Shown piece after piece: positions 1-11,300 of a stretch of DNA of 64,000 bases. Every line of letters begins with the position of its first letter. The first letter of the stretch is position 1. The DNA is from Pteria penguin (Eukaryota; Mollusca; Bivalvia; Pterioida; Pteriidae), in contig CM068580.1 of NCBI GenBank assembly GCA_035048485.1, forward strand, positions 37,358,085-37,422,084, in the 5' to 3' direction. The notes under the pieces are model-generated. The model made no database searches. It saw nothing but the letters and a program-made list of their open reading frames with translations, and was not told where the DNA came from. The translations under genes were made by a program, and so were the position numbers.

Positions 1-31
1 TTTTATGTATGTAAGAGTTGTTTCTCCTTTT

Positions 32-655
32 TTGGTCGGAATTGCGTAGCAATTCCAGACCCTAGTCATTACAATAAGCTGTGGAGAATGCGTGGAACGC
101 AGAAAATACCTCCTCGTGTATAAATAGTGCGTCGATATTTAGAAAAAACGTGATTAGATTTACTTTCAGTACTTATAATTCATATTGTACGAGTCAATAC
201 AAGATAAGTTTGATCAGATGAGAAAATAGATGTGCCGTTATTCCATTGATTTAGACGAGTTATATTCATGCGCTGGAGGACATGCAGTCTTTCCGAATAC
301 TCGACGGAAACTCCCGAAAAAGTACGATTGACATTCTTCTTCTTCTTCCATTACGAAGTGTAGCTGTGCCGTAATTTAAGAAGTACACTACTAGTCCGTA
401 CTAGTATCCGTTGTATTATAATTGATAAAACTATTGCTTCTTTTTATAGCATTGGAATTCGAAGTACACTACAATCTTCTCGTCACAACGATAAACAAAC
501 GTCTCGGTAGTTGTTGATATGTAATGCTACTAAAAATAGCCAGTTATTTATAGATCTCCACGTGTAAACGTGGTTTTCCCCAAATGTACATCTACAGCGG
601 GAGACTGACCAGATTGTTAATTTCACACTACTGTCAATATCAAAAGTGATGAGAG
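32..655 (+). repeat. Interspersed repeat A, copy 1
   Basis: About 620 bp that recurs at 19430-20054 with high similarity and small indels. Its left end carries a near-perfect palindrome, GGAATTGC-GTA-GCAATTCC. No coding capacity is evident, and this copy carries a short TTC-rich insertion near 333-350 that the other copy lacks. It lies in an EIPR1 intron. Class unknown; probably a non-autonomous transposon. Confidence 0.75.
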
Positions 656-1382
656 AATGAGATAACTATATAGTACGAGACGGAGACGTACAGGGGCGGA
701 GTCGTTGTTTATATGAAAACGAGCACCTGTGCGCAGACTATGTTTTTGTCAATACTGATCCTAAACACTACACGCTTGGTGTGTGATCTCTTGGTGGATC
801 ACGACTTTATTACCTTTGATGTACTTGACCATGCAATTCCGACCTTAAGGACTTTCAAGTCCTTTCATAATAATCTTATCACAAGATTTTACTTGTCCCT
901 TGATGTATGTAGTTTTTCTGAATGTCCATATTGAAAACTGTTTACCAGTCTTTTTCTTGCTGTCTTTCTAACAAAGAATTGTATTCAGTTGGACATTGGT
1001 GATGATCCAATTCTTATGGAACTGAGTCTTACTTGAAATATACATGAGGTTAAGATTTGATGTGTAACCTAGATAAATGTTGAGAAAGTCAAGATTTTGG
1101 TCTACTGCTGCTTTCTTTGATACACAAATAACCTTGAAATCAATATCTAGGACATGCTAAGAAATCTAAACAAAATTATGTAAAATACGTAATGAAGTTC
1201 TACCTTGCACATCAATTTTGATGACATTCTAATTCAAAGTTTGATGTACTTACTTGTATGGTGATTGACAGATACACATTTCAAGTTATATGTAGTGGTA
1301 TTGATGTGGTTTTGGGTGAACAATGAGAAATACATTAATATTAAGCCTTACGATACTTGAAATTAAACTTGAAAAATTACAC
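656..1382. other. EIPR1 intron, no recognised feature
   Basis: AT-rich sequence in which I see no exon. I looked for the N-terminal EIPR1 blades that should precede the exon at 2573 and did not find them, so the earlier exons should lie left of the window. A short open frame at 713-934 resembles nothing known. Confidence 0.5.
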
Positions 1383-2045
1383 TCAGTGTTTTTTTAGAGA
1401 ATAATCTTTCGGGGAGCATATTGTCACTTTCTTGTCTGTCCATCTGTCTATCTGTTTGTCAGTCTGTCCGTCAGAGCTCATATCTCCTATACCTTTCATC
1501 AGAATTTGATCATAATTCACCAAAATACTATGTAGGTTAAGGGCTTTGGGACAAAGGTCACTCAAGGTCATTTCTGAAAGGTAAAGGTCACTGATTAACT
1601 ATGACTTAAATTAACATGAAGTACATATATCTCCTACACCCCTCATCAGGATTTGATCATAGTTCACCACAATATTATTTGGGTTAAGGGCTTTGGGACA
1701 AAGGTCACTCATTAACTATGACTTAAAATACCATGAAGTACGTATATCTCTTACACCTTTCATCATAATTTGATCATAATTCACCAAAATGTTCTTTAGG
1801 TTAAGGAGTTTTGGATAAAGGTCACACAAGGTCGTTTCTGAAAGGTCAAGGTCACTGGTTAACTATGACTTAAAATATCATGAAGTACTTATATCTCTTA
1901 CATCTTTCATCCTAATTTGATCATACTTCACCAAAAATGTTATTTAGGTTAAGAGCCTTTGGACAAAGTTCACTTAAGGTCATTTCTGAAAGGTCATATT
2001 CACGATAAAAAGTTTTATTTCATAACTAATCAAGGTCAAGCTTAC
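1383..2045 (+). repeat. Tandem-core element, unit about 140 bp
   Basis: A CTGTCTGTC-rich segment (about 1430-1475) is followed by roughly four diverged units. Each contains 'ATTTGATCATA-TTCACCA', 'GGTTAAGGGCTTTGGGACAAAGGTCA' broken by substitutions, and AAGGTCA/AGGTCATT half-sites. The layout matches the tandem-core elements common in bivalves. Non-coding. Confidence 0.75.
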
Positions 2046-2288
2046 TCATTTTAGTTTAAGATACTGTGATCACTTGTTGTTCTACAGTTGACTGAATTGG
2101 ATATCCATATGATACTTTGAGATTTCATCATCAAGTAATACATTGATTTTCTATATATTGAGTCATTCATTTCTTTCATTATTGCTGTGCTTCTTGGAGC
2201 AGCCATCAGTTTTACAGATTTTTTGTATATGAATTGATTCATCAATTTCCAGCATTATAACTGCCATCCATTAGTTTTACTGATACTC

Positions 2289-2310
2289 TTGTTTTTTTTT
2301 TTTTTTTTTT
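2289..2310 (+). repeat. Poly-T tract
   Basis: A run of about 22 T residues in an EIPR1 intron, 260 bp upstream of the exon at 2573. Simple repeat. Confidence 0.9.
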
Positions 2311-2572
2311 TACTTTACTTAAACTCTCCTAAACAGTAAATCTTTGTGAGAAGAAACTGGAGTTGATATTGGTTATGATTTTTCTTCTCTTTTTAATATA
2401 TATGTGGTGATCACATACTTCACAGAGAGGACTGAAGATTTTGGGATAACCTTTGCAGTTTGTCACTGCAAATTAGTCATTAGAGTGCTCTCTAATAAGT
2501 CGATATAGATATAGATGTGTGAATTCTTTGAAGTCTCACCACTCTACATAATTGATATAATTATAGCAACAG

Positions 2573-2711
2573 AGTGCAAAGCTGAAATGCAAGCTGCTGT
2601 TTGGAGAATACCATCTGACTTTGATGGAAATCAGTCTGATGATACCTCTTCCCATAATTCATTGGAACTAGTGTGCCATCTTAATTGTACAGACTATGGT
2701 GACATAAAATG
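2573..2711 (+). CDS. EIPR1: EIPR1 coding exon (first one in window)
   Basis: Encodes [12 protein letters not shown] and then LELVCHLN, matching the human AAVWRMP...LELLCHLD segment. It starts in phase 1 after CAACAG and ends ATAAAATG|gttagt, leaving TG. Joined to the T of the next exon this gives Cys, as in the human CVVW. Confidence 0.93.
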
Positions 2712-5700
2712 GTTAGTATATACAAATTTCATTAATTCCAAGTGCCATGCATACCACGACAGGGGGCCTCGGTTTTTACTGTCTCATCCGAAAGACATGG
2801 CACCTGCATGACCAGAGCAGGACTCGAACCCCGGCCTCCCAATCAGGAGTCCGACGCGATACCACTAGGCCACGCCGGCTTAATATATATACCAATCTTT
2901 TATTTCATTCCATGCCAGACATATAAAAATTTGCCATAAAAATTTGCATCATTTTATTTTCTTCAGACATCACTATGCGAGCATTAACATCATAATGAAA
3001 ATCCTGGCAAAAGTAGCATGTCTGGTATAAGGCCCCTTGCATTATGTCACGCAAGATTATGATAACTGATAAACCATTTTGACTCCTGCTTTTATACAAA
3101 CAATAGATTTGGTATGTGACTAAAATGCAAAACATGAGTGGAATGAGTATTTGTGATCTTGCATATTGTAAAAGCTTCTGTTGATTGAAATTTTTGAATT
3201 TAGGGCCAGGATATGACTTGTTGTCTGGAAGCCATGCTACACAAACAAAACAGTTCAACATTTCTTTTTGACATCTGTGAAATCTTGTCAGTGTTTTGGT
3301 GTTGAAATTTGGAAATTATCCACTTAACAACACACTTGTGGAGTGCACAAACAAACAGCCTTTTACTGTTTACAGTCAATGATAGTGCTCAGTAGAGGAA
3401 ATATTGAGATGTTTTGTAAATATGGGTAATTAAAAGAAATGAGTTTTTGATGGTATGAGAATTAATATTTGTCATTTTATTGAATACACTAAATGTCAGA
3501 TGATGTGTCACAAATTGTGTAAATGATTGTTGACGTATCGTATGACGATGACACTTCAGTCAAATTACAAAAATCTTTCTTTATTCAAAATCTTCCTTTG
3601 GTAATAGGCCAAACTGTTGTTACCAATTTGTCTACTGGTTCAATTAATTTTACTACCATAATGTTTTTTGAGTAGCTTGTACTAAATATGAAATAAAATG
3701 TGTGACAACAAATTTCTTTATTCTGGTTGTCATATTCCCCATTTATAATTTAAATGTTTAAAATTCAAGTGAAAAAGTTACTTATTTGGATGAATACCTA
3801 TAAAAATAATACCTCTCATGAGGATGTATCATATTTCTGAAATTGTTATTTTTCATCAGGTTTGAAAACAAATCTTTTTAGAACCTGCCTTTTTAGTAGG
3901 TCTGATAGATTCTCTATTTTCTTTGCAGTGTACTGTGGCATCCTACAGGTGATAGCTCTACATTAGTGGGTCTAGCTGATAACCATATAATACTGTGGGA
4001 TTTGGACTCTTCATCCTCCTCAGCAAAGGTAAACAAAAGCTCTGAAGGAATCATGATTTTGATATATAATAAAAAATAGAAGTCATTCACAGTGTAAACA
4101 ATTTCTGTTGTATATTTAGTTTCTGACAGTTTGTGAGAGTAATAATTTAATCTTTTTGCTCAGATGACAGCTTCTACAGCTCTTGAAAGCAAAGGTCAGC
4201 CAAAAATGACATGTGGGAGATGGAATCCACACCATAATTGTTCCCAGATAGTAACAGCCAATGATACATGTATCAGGGGATGGGACATCAGATCCATGCG
4301 GTAAGTTGAACATATCTTTTATAGGTGATTGATAACTGTGCATGATTTAACTTTTCTCATGCCTCATTTCTACCAAAGAGCATTCATAATTTCAATTATT
4401 TAATGACATACTTTCACACTAAAGTATGTCATTAGATACAAGGATCCATTTTTTAGTCAATCTGATTAAAACCATATCTTTATTCTGCTTCTCTATTTGT
4501 CCCATTGCAGGTAAAGATCTGGCAAAACTCCGTAAGGGGTCATATTCTGGTGACCTCTGATTTTCAGCCAACCAGCCTACAAATTTTTAGCAATGAAATT
4601 AACATCCACAGCATGCGTGACTCACAAGGTAGTTTTTAAACAGTGTTTGTTACATACTGGGTCACTATCACATGCCTAGCCGAGTCATTGATTGGCTATG
4701 GGAAATAATGGTTTCGATTACTGAAACGTCATCGGAGTTCATCAGAACATGACCTCTTACCGGGTTTCGACAAATCTTTATCCGCAATAGGACAAATAGA
4801 GAAGCGGAATAAAGATATGGTTTTAATCAGATTGTTTTTTTAGTTTACCTGAGCCAAAAGTGTCTGTCTGTAAAATTTTCATATATTTAACTTCCTCTTC
4901 AGGACTGCAGAAGGGATTTTGATCAAACTTGCTAGGGACAAAGTACTAAAGATCCCTTGCAAGAGTTGTTGATTTTCAAGGTACCCTCCTTTGATAAACA
5001 TCTTCTTCAAACCAGCTGCAAGGATCATTCAACTTAATGTAACCAAGTGATTAAGAAGGACGTTTTAAAAAGTATTGTTGCTTTTGCTTTTATTCCAGAA
5101 GGAATTTTTTATACTTTTGTTGATGTCTTTTTGGACTCTCCACACATTTTTGTGTCATTTTATTAGTTTATTCAATACAAAGGATTTAGCCAATATTTGC
5201 TTGAAATTTCTATTTCAAGGGTCATTTGAAAGTGTCATGTGAACATTTTGCATTGTGATTTTTTCCCTATGTTCGAGATTGGCCAGTTCTGGCATGCTGA
5301 AGGTTATCAGTTCAAACTTTGCTGAAGGCAAAAAAACTTTTTAATTTATTTTGATTTAAAATAAGTTTTTTCAGTGTTTTGCAGCACTCAGTATAAGAGG
5401 AGACAGACAACATCTGACCAAGCTATTTGATACAAATCACCAAGGACATGCTCTTAAAACATGATGATTGTCAAATAAACACAGAAAACAACATTACAAA
5501 AATATTTGATTGTACTGCAGTTACGTTATTTACTTAGGAACAGTCAATTAAAGTAACAAACATCATTCAATAGACCACTTGCCAATCTTGATAAGACAGC
5601 CATTATCAAGACAGCCATTATCAAGATCAGCAAGTGGTCTATTGGTGTGGTACCTATGGGTTGAATAACAACACTTGAAGCACACGGCCATGGGGAATTT

Positions 5701-8342
5701 TTTTACAGACTCCACACTACAACCTAGAATAAGTTTGATTATAAAAGATTATTATTGGAAAAGTAGATCCTGACATTTTTTCACACCTTAAGCTTTTTTG
5801 TGTCATTTTCTTGATACATATAGAAAAAGCCATACTGCATTTATTTGCCAACTTTTATTAGACAATATCTTTCTAAATGGTTATTCGAAGGTTTCATTTC
5901 AGAGTTTCTTGGTGGTTTATGACTTTATTATCTCTCGGTTCGCAAAAGCGTGGGGACATTAAATCTCATTTGTCTGTCTCTCTGTCACAAAAACATTAAC
6001 TTTGGTCATAACTTTTTACCGTAAGAAGTAGGGCCTTCATATTTGGCATGTGTATCCCGAAATGCAATAGCTTTCCGTTGGTACCAAAATTTTTATCATG
6101 TTACCTTGACCGTGACTTTTGACCTACTTCAATGTAACTTGTTAACCGTAAGACATAGGGCCTTCATATTTGGCATGTGTGTCCCTTATTGCAATACCTT
6201 TCTGTTGGTACAAGAATTTTTTATCATGTGACTTTGAACATGACCTTTGACTTACTTCAATGTAACTTTTTTACTGTAGGACCTAGGGCCTTCATATTTG
6301 GAATGTGTGTCTATAGACATGCACAACCATGACAACATGTCACAGATCACTGCACCCTTACTGATGGAGTCCCAAAAGCGGGGGACCACACTTCTCTAAA
6401 ATTTGCTTGTTCTAATTTTGATATAGACCAATTCTGGCATGCTGAAGAGAAGTTCAAACTCCACTAAAGGCAAATTTTTTTCACATTCATTTTACACCAA
6501 AACAAGATATTAATTATCTTTTCAGAAAAAAAGGATAGGCAAAAAGAATTCTGACTTAGTCTTTTTCACATATATTTGTATCCTTGTCTTGATTTTTTCA
6601 TTGTAGAGAAGCAAGCTTACAGCCTGTTGTGAAAAATATAAAAAGCAAGAGAATTTAAAAATCTCTCTTAGACTCCAGAGGGAAGTGTACTGGTTAAAGT
6701 AATAATAATAAGAAGAACACTCTGTCACGAATTTTCAGCTCTATAGCCTTTATCAAGTTACCAAACGATGGACAATTAACAGCTATGTGAAATCCATTCT
6801 CATGCTATAAATGCTTCAGTGCAAATATTAATATTTCAGCATAAACAGTGTATTTATGACATTTAACTTTACAAAAATAAAGGAAGTGCTATATTCATCC
6901 AGGGTTGATACTGAAATAAATACAACAAATCTTTTTCATGGAATTGATATTGAAGCATATGAATATTTGTGACTTTTTAGCATTTTCACAATTATTTGTA
7001 TATCATAGACAAATGTACACTTTTAATTTAGAAAATAGATATAGTATGCTCATAATCAGTCGTATATTTTCTATAAGTGTACATGAGTGTGAATGGGAAG
7101 TGCAAAGTCTGACATTTAGAACTTTGTCAATAAGATTTTCAAATGTATATATATATTTTCAGGCAAGTGTACACAATAGAGAATGCTCATGGTCAGCTGG
7201 TGAGGGACATGGATTTCAACCCCAATAAGCAGTACTACCTTGTTAGCTGTGGAGATGATTGTAAAATTAAGTTTTGGGATATCAGAAACTCCTCCAGTCC
7301 TTTAAAGGTCTTGTCAGACCACTCACATTGGTAGGTTTCATCTTAACATATTTTCTTAGTGATCTGTGTGTATATCAGAAGCTTAAAGCATTTTGAACCT
7401 TTAATTCAAGTTAATTGTAATGATTTAATTGTAGGTGTAATATGTTTTATAGATGTCAGAGTTGGGAGGGGGGTGTAGCTTATTCTGTTTCACTGTTCAT
7501 ATATCATACTTATGATTGCAGGGTATGGTCAGTTAAATATAACCATTTCCATGACCAGTTGATACTGTCCTCCAGTAGCGACAGCCGTGTTATTCTCAAC
7601 AGCATCGTCTCCTTGTCATCAGAACCTTATGGCCACCTAGTGGAGAATGAAGATGACAGTGACGAGGAGAAGGAGGAAAGTGAAAGGTAAAAATAAAAAG
7701 TACTAGTACATAAAAAGTCATTTTGGTACTTTTTTTTATATACTATTACTTTAAGTACTAAAATGAACATGATGTTTATGCATTTAATATGTGTGAATTA
7801 TAAAAGCTCACTAACATTTAAATATGTGGTTCCAATTTTTTTAATATCTGATATATATGTAAGTGGCCACCAATTAGTGACCTAATATTTCAGGTGCATT
7901 TGTGGGGATAATTACTAGAAATAAAGATTAAATGTTGTTGTTTTAGATGGGTTATATTTTAAAAGAAATGGACACGATCTTACTTTAAAATGTTCATCGT
8001 GCTTTTTTATCATTATTCTATGAGTAGATCTTGCAGACTTTCTAATATATCTAAAATTAAATTAATATTATGATTACCGGTACATCGATATCTTACTCAA
8101 TTTTCTGAATATGTTGTGAAATTTTCATTTACCCACTCAGTTTATTGTAGTATTATTTTATTATCAGGCCATTAGAACCCCCAAAGGATGGTGTAATTGC
8201 TACATATGAAGAACATGAAGATAGTGTATATGCAGTAGATTGGTCCACAGCTGATCCCTGGGTGTTTGCTTCTCTCAGTTACGATGGCAGACTAGTCATT
8301 AATAGAGTACCAAGGACTGAAAAATACAAAATATTATTGTAA
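2573..8342 (+). CDS. EIPR1: EIPR1 (TSSC1), EARP/GARP-interacting WD40 protein, 3' part of gene
   Basis: Six exons join in phase: 2573-2711, 3929-4028, 4164-4300, 7163-7330, 7522-7686 and 8168-8342 (TAA at 8340-8342). Together they encode 293 residues, against about 387 in human EIPR1, so roughly 95 N-terminal residues are outside the window to the left. The protein is a WD40 propeller. Visible blade motifs are [49 protein letters not shown] and [11 protein letters not shown]; an acidic loop ([14 protein letters not shown]) precedes the last blade. Family-diagnostic blocks are [35 protein letters not shown] and the exact C-terminal style YKILL. In animals EIPR1 recruits the EARP tethering complex for endosomal recycling and acts in dense-core vesicle sorting. 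All six introns or junctions show GT...AG with matching phases. Neighbour MYT1 follows on the same strand. Confidence 0.97.
2731..2884 (-). mobile_element. tRNA-derived SINE fragment, antisense
   Basis: Reverse complement of the SINE head: GCCGGCGTGGCCTAGTGG (A box) and GGGGTTCGAGTCC-like B box, followed by part of the conserved body (ATGAGACAGTAAAAACCGAGG type). The middle and tail are missing. It starts only about 20 bp downstream of the EIPR1 donor at 2712. Confidence 0.85.
2885..3928. other. EIPR1 intron, nothing recognised
   Basis: AT-rich intron sequence between the first two EIPR1 exons in the window. No repeat family or exon was recognised. An antisense open frame at 2905-3261 resembles nothing known to me. 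Confidence 0.5.
3929..4028 (+). CDS. EIPR1: EIPR1 coding exon
   Basis: Begins after TTTGCAG and encodes VLWHPTGD...[14 protein letters not shown], ending in phase 0 at GCAAAG|gtaaac. This corresponds to the human VVWEPMGD...LADNHILLWDL blade. Confidence 0.95.
4164..4300 (+). CDS. EIPR1: EIPR1 coding exon
   Basis: Begins after TTGCTCAG and ends ATGCG|gtaagt (phase 2). It encodes [18 protein letters not shown] followed by a GWDIRSM blade end, matching the human GRWSPHHNCTQVATAND. Confidence 0.96.
4458..4834. mobile_element. MITE with ~110-bp terminal inverted repeats and 9-bp TSD
   Basis: The left arm begins CAATCTGATTAAAACCATAT and the right arm is its reverse complement; similarity extends inward about 110 bp with a few mismatches. 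It is flanked by 9-bp direct repeats TTTTTTAGT at 4449-4457 and 4836-4844. Long inverted repeats with a 9-bp target duplication point to a non-autonomous Mutator-like (MULE) element. No transposase frame is present. Confidence 0.85.
5568..5644. repeat. Palindrome (hairpin), ~27-bp arms
   Basis: CAATAGACCACTTGC...TCTTGATAA pairs with TTATCAAGA...GCAAGTGGTCTATTG around a loop with a duplicated CAGCCATTATCAAGA. Probably a miniature hairpin element inside the EIPR1 intron. Confidence 0.8.
5936..6415 (+). repeat. Tandem-core element, CATATTTGG family, copy 1
   Basis: Has a GTGGGGACAT start, TCTGTCTCTCTGTC, two to three core units (CATAACTTTTTACCGTAAGA, GGGCCTTCATATTTGGCATG, TTGGTACCAAAATTTTTATC, TGACCT half-sites) and a closing hairpin GTCCC-AAAAGC-GGGGGAC. 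A complete inverted copy lies at 55470-55825. Confidence 0.85.
6416..7162. other. EIPR1 intron, nothing recognised
   Basis: AT-rich intron 5' of the exon at 7163. A degenerate core-repeat fragment may extend to about 6480. No other feature is seen. Confidence 0.4.
7163..7330 (+). CDS. EIPR1: EIPR1 coding exon
   Basis: Follows TATTTTCAG. It encodes [19 protein letters not shown] and [14 protein letters not shown], the most conserved EIPR1 stretch, and ends CATTG|gtaggt so that TG+G restores Trp. Confidence 0.97.
7522..7686 (+). CDS. EIPR1: EIPR1 coding exon
   Basis: Follows GATTGCAG. It encodes [34 protein letters not shown] and an acidic loop ending GAAAG|gtaaaa (phase 2). Confidence 0.97.
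8168..8342 (+). CDS. EIPR1: EIPR1 last coding exon with stop
   Basis: Follows TTATCAG. It encodes [19 protein letters not shown] and [13 protein letters not shown], ending KYKILL then TAA, aligning end-to-end with the human C-terminus. Confidence 0.97.
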
Positions 8343-9270
8343 TATAGACAGTTAAAGAGTTTAATCTATTATGAATAAGGTAGAAGTTGCATGTTGGAAT
8401 TTCCAAATTTCCTGATATTTTCAAAGTCACACAGATATTACACTATGATCTAAATGAAGATAATGCTTGAAATATTTTGATGGTGAGCTGGGGGACAAAC
8501 TCAGTGTTAATCATGGACCATGAGCTATATGAGTCTTAAAACCACCTAAATTCATTAAAGAATCATACAAAGATTACCCCCCTTTTCTTCTTTAAATTTG
8601 ATGTGACCACAGTTCGAAATAATGAGATTTCAAAATAATATTTATGTTTTATTCCTCGCAACAATACCTTCCTGTTCACACAAAAGGCTTTTTTCTTTGA
8701 TTTTAACTCTGGTCTTCAGTCTTCTCAAAAATTTTGATATTGACTGCTGTCAGGGGGCATCATTGTCACATAAATACATAATAGTATGCATAGTCAATTA
8801 TAAGTATTATCATGCCATAGTTAATTACATGTATTTAAAAAGTGATAACCTTCCAACATAGATACCTGTATTTTCAATGTTAGTGATATGATACCAATTT
8901 AAAAGGTAGGATAATGTGTGTTTTACATGTGACATGATACATCATGATTGAAATAAGAATCGTATTTGAACATTGCTATCATCTACTGCAACTTATGTAT
9001 GTGAGTAACATGTATGTCAGCATGAAAATTGTATTCACACTCTCTTTCATGTGCAATAATGTGTGTACATGGTATACTAGACTTTTAATTATGTTTTATA
9101 TATATTTAATTGTACAAAAACATTTATCATATCTGATTATACATAAATGTTTTATTGAATATGTTTTGTTGTTGATCGTATGTTATGATTAGAATTTGAT
9201 GCATTAAGTTTTCATTGTCCATATTATTTAATTGTTTCGTCTGGAATTTTTCTGAATAAAAGACACATAC
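8343..9270 (+). other. EIPR1: Probable EIPR1 3' UTR
   Basis: AT-rich sequence after the stop codon. The first clear AATAAA is at 9255-9260, and another lies at 9633-9638. No coding sequence is seen. The true cleavage site cannot be set by eye. Confidence 0.5.
9255..9260 (+). promoter_or_regulatory. Candidate EIPR1 poly(A) signal
   Basis: AATAAA about 915 bp downstream of the EIPR1 stop. An alternative AATAAA is at 9633-9638. Confidence 0.45.
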
Positions 9271-10628
9271 AGATAAAGAGGGGATCATATTATACTAGTT
9301 GACAAATTAATGTGGAAATATATTAAATGAAAAAGTTACTACAACTTCTTTTTACTTTCAAGGCTAGTCAGAATTCTGCAAAATGTACAGAAGTTTAGAT
9401 AAATCCTCCAGTAGTGCCTATAGGTCGAGATTAAATACACTGTTTTACATAAGCCAACTTGATATTGCTTTATTATGTTTTTGTCCTGTATGTTTGTCAG
9501 ACAAATATGCATACCTAATATAAAAACATAAAGATAGATCTGCTTTATATCAAATATTAAGGCAGTGACTAATTGTTTTTAAGAAAACTATTGTATTGGA
9601 ATGACTTATTCTTGCAGTATGGACTAACATTGAATAAACCACATACACATGCTACATGGGGGAGTTGTATACAATTGTGAAACCCTTTACCAGAATCCAG
9701 AAATCTTATTACCCTAGCGCATTTGTTCAACCTCAATGGCAGGGCCATTATACATATGTAGTCTTACAGAATCTTCTTTAATTCTATACATTGTAAAGAC
9801 AAACTGAACATATAGTTGAAAAGAGCATAAAGCCCTCTACATAATCATGTAATTCATGAGCTGGGACAGGGTATTAGCCACTAGGGCAAAGTCAAATTAC
9901 CATGTAGTGATAATGTACTTCCTATGAAAATATTCTTTTCATCTATGCATTGTTAAGAAAAACTGGATGCATGGGTAGAAAATCATTAACTACGATTTAT
10001 CCAAATGTGGACCTTAAAACTCTTGTATGGAAGTTGAGATAGACTGAAAGAAGCAATAAGGTCCATGTGTATCTTGTCTATTTCATACATGTGTTTAATT
10101 TTTATTTATTTCCAAAGTGTATCTAGTAGGTATCTATGTCATTTTCAGAGAAGGACAAAATTGGGAACGACGACGGTGAGTGGGCCTAAAATTTGATTGG
10201 TAAGTGTATACGTGGTGTAAAGTGACGTGCGGGAAATAATGGGACAAAATGGTGACGTTTCTGGTGGGTTTTTTTTATATATACATGTATGAAATTCCAG
10301 GAACTAACAACGAAAAACGCACAAAATTTAACTTATAAGGCAAGACGGATACCCAACGTTGTTGAGATTTATGGCATACATACCAGTAACAAAAGGCACG
10401 GTTGTAACAGATTACTTCTAGATTCAGAACCACTGCTTGTTTAATTTTAGTCTAACGTGACTAACTGCTAGGCGAAATATTCAGTCTTGAATTTTTTTTG
10501 TTTTTTTTTTTTTTAACTCGTGCCCGAGGTAACGCTGGCCACTGTACCGATCCTGGTTGAGATTTTGAGTTTATTACAGGTTATTCTTGTCCAGAATTAA
10601 ATTTTCTGGTGACATGATTAATCTGTCT
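9271..10628. other. Intergenic, no recognised feature
   Basis: AT-rich sequence. A 26-bp segment at about 10150-10175, bounded by CAG and gtgagt, looks like an exon but has no supporting neighbours. Nothing else is supported. Confidence 0.4.
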
Positions 10629-10702
10629 TTTTATCAACCGGAATCCAAACCGACAAATATTAAATTCGGTTTAAATAAGTTTTGTTGTGACAATTTAGTG
10701 TA

Positions 10703-10864
10703 CCAGTTACCGGCTAAGTATTACGTTATTTCGGCTTTTGAAACGTGAATTTATGAGATTTTTTCACGTGATTGTCTGCAATACATAAGATACTAAGTAT
10801 TGCATATGTCAGTTTCGTCATTCACGTTTTGAATACCTTTAATAACGTAGTAGCCGGTAACTGG
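10703..10864. mobile_element. MITE, ~45-bp inverted repeats starting CCAGTTACCGGCTA
   Basis: The left arm CCAGTTACCGGCTAAG... and the right arm ...TAGCCGGTAACTGG are inverted copies over about 45 bp with indels, and include AACGTGAA/TTCACGTT. There is no coding capacity and no clear TSD. It sits between two direct copies of a TTTTTATCAACCGGAATCC motif (10629-10655 and 10888-10912). Confidence 0.8.
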
Positions 10865-11012
10865 TCTTTCGCCAGTATCCCCCCCTTTTTTTAATCAACC
10901 GGAATCCATGTCGGCCGTCGGACATAACCCCCCAACCGAAAACGCGAATAGCTTGCGAACATCAGTTTTATTGTATGAAAATAAGAAATAGGGCCTATAT
11001 ATCAAGAAATTA

Positions 11013-11288
11013 GAAGCCGGCGTGGCCTAGTGGTATAATCGCGCTGGATTCCTGATCGGGAGACCGGGGTTCGAGTCCCACTCAGTTCATGCCGGCGTCC
11101 TGTCTTTCGGATGAGGCAGTAAAAACTGAGGCCCGATGTCGTGGTATGCATAGCACGTTAAAGATCCATCACTGCTTCGGGTAGGTCCGTTGCAAAGGTC
11201 AAAATTTGCATGCACCGCATCAGGCAGGTGCCGTCGGTCACCATATACGTGAAATATTCGTGATGTGACGTTAAACAAAAGTCAATCA
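11013..11288 (+). mobile_element. tRNA-derived SINE, full length with 12-bp TSD
   Basis: The head has A box TGGCCTAGTGG and B box GGTTCGAGTCC. The body contains CTGTCTTTCGGATGAGGCAG, GATCCATCACTGCTTCGGG and GTCCGTTGCAAAGGTC, and the tail is a TCAATCAATCAA repeat. It is flanked by 12-bp direct repeats ATCAAGAAATTA at 11001-11012 and 11289-11300. The tail and body resemble the mollusc-wide SINE group described as MESC/MetaSINE, an assignment made from memory. Confidence 0.92.
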
Positions 11289-11300
11289 ATCAAGAAATTA

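Noticed and set aside
713..934. Open frame just right of repeat A, tested as an upstream EIPR1 exon
   Set aside because: Has no splice sites and no similarity to the N-terminal EIPR1 blades.
10150..10175. Exon-like 26 bp between CAG and gtgagt
   Set aside because: EIPR1 already ends with its proper C-terminus at 8342, and no partner exon fits the phase.
11020..11095. tRNA-like sequences with A and B boxes (also at 14640, 32965, 36420)
   Set aside because: All continue into the same conserved body and TCAATCA-type tail, and two have target duplications, so they are SINE heads, not tRNA genes.
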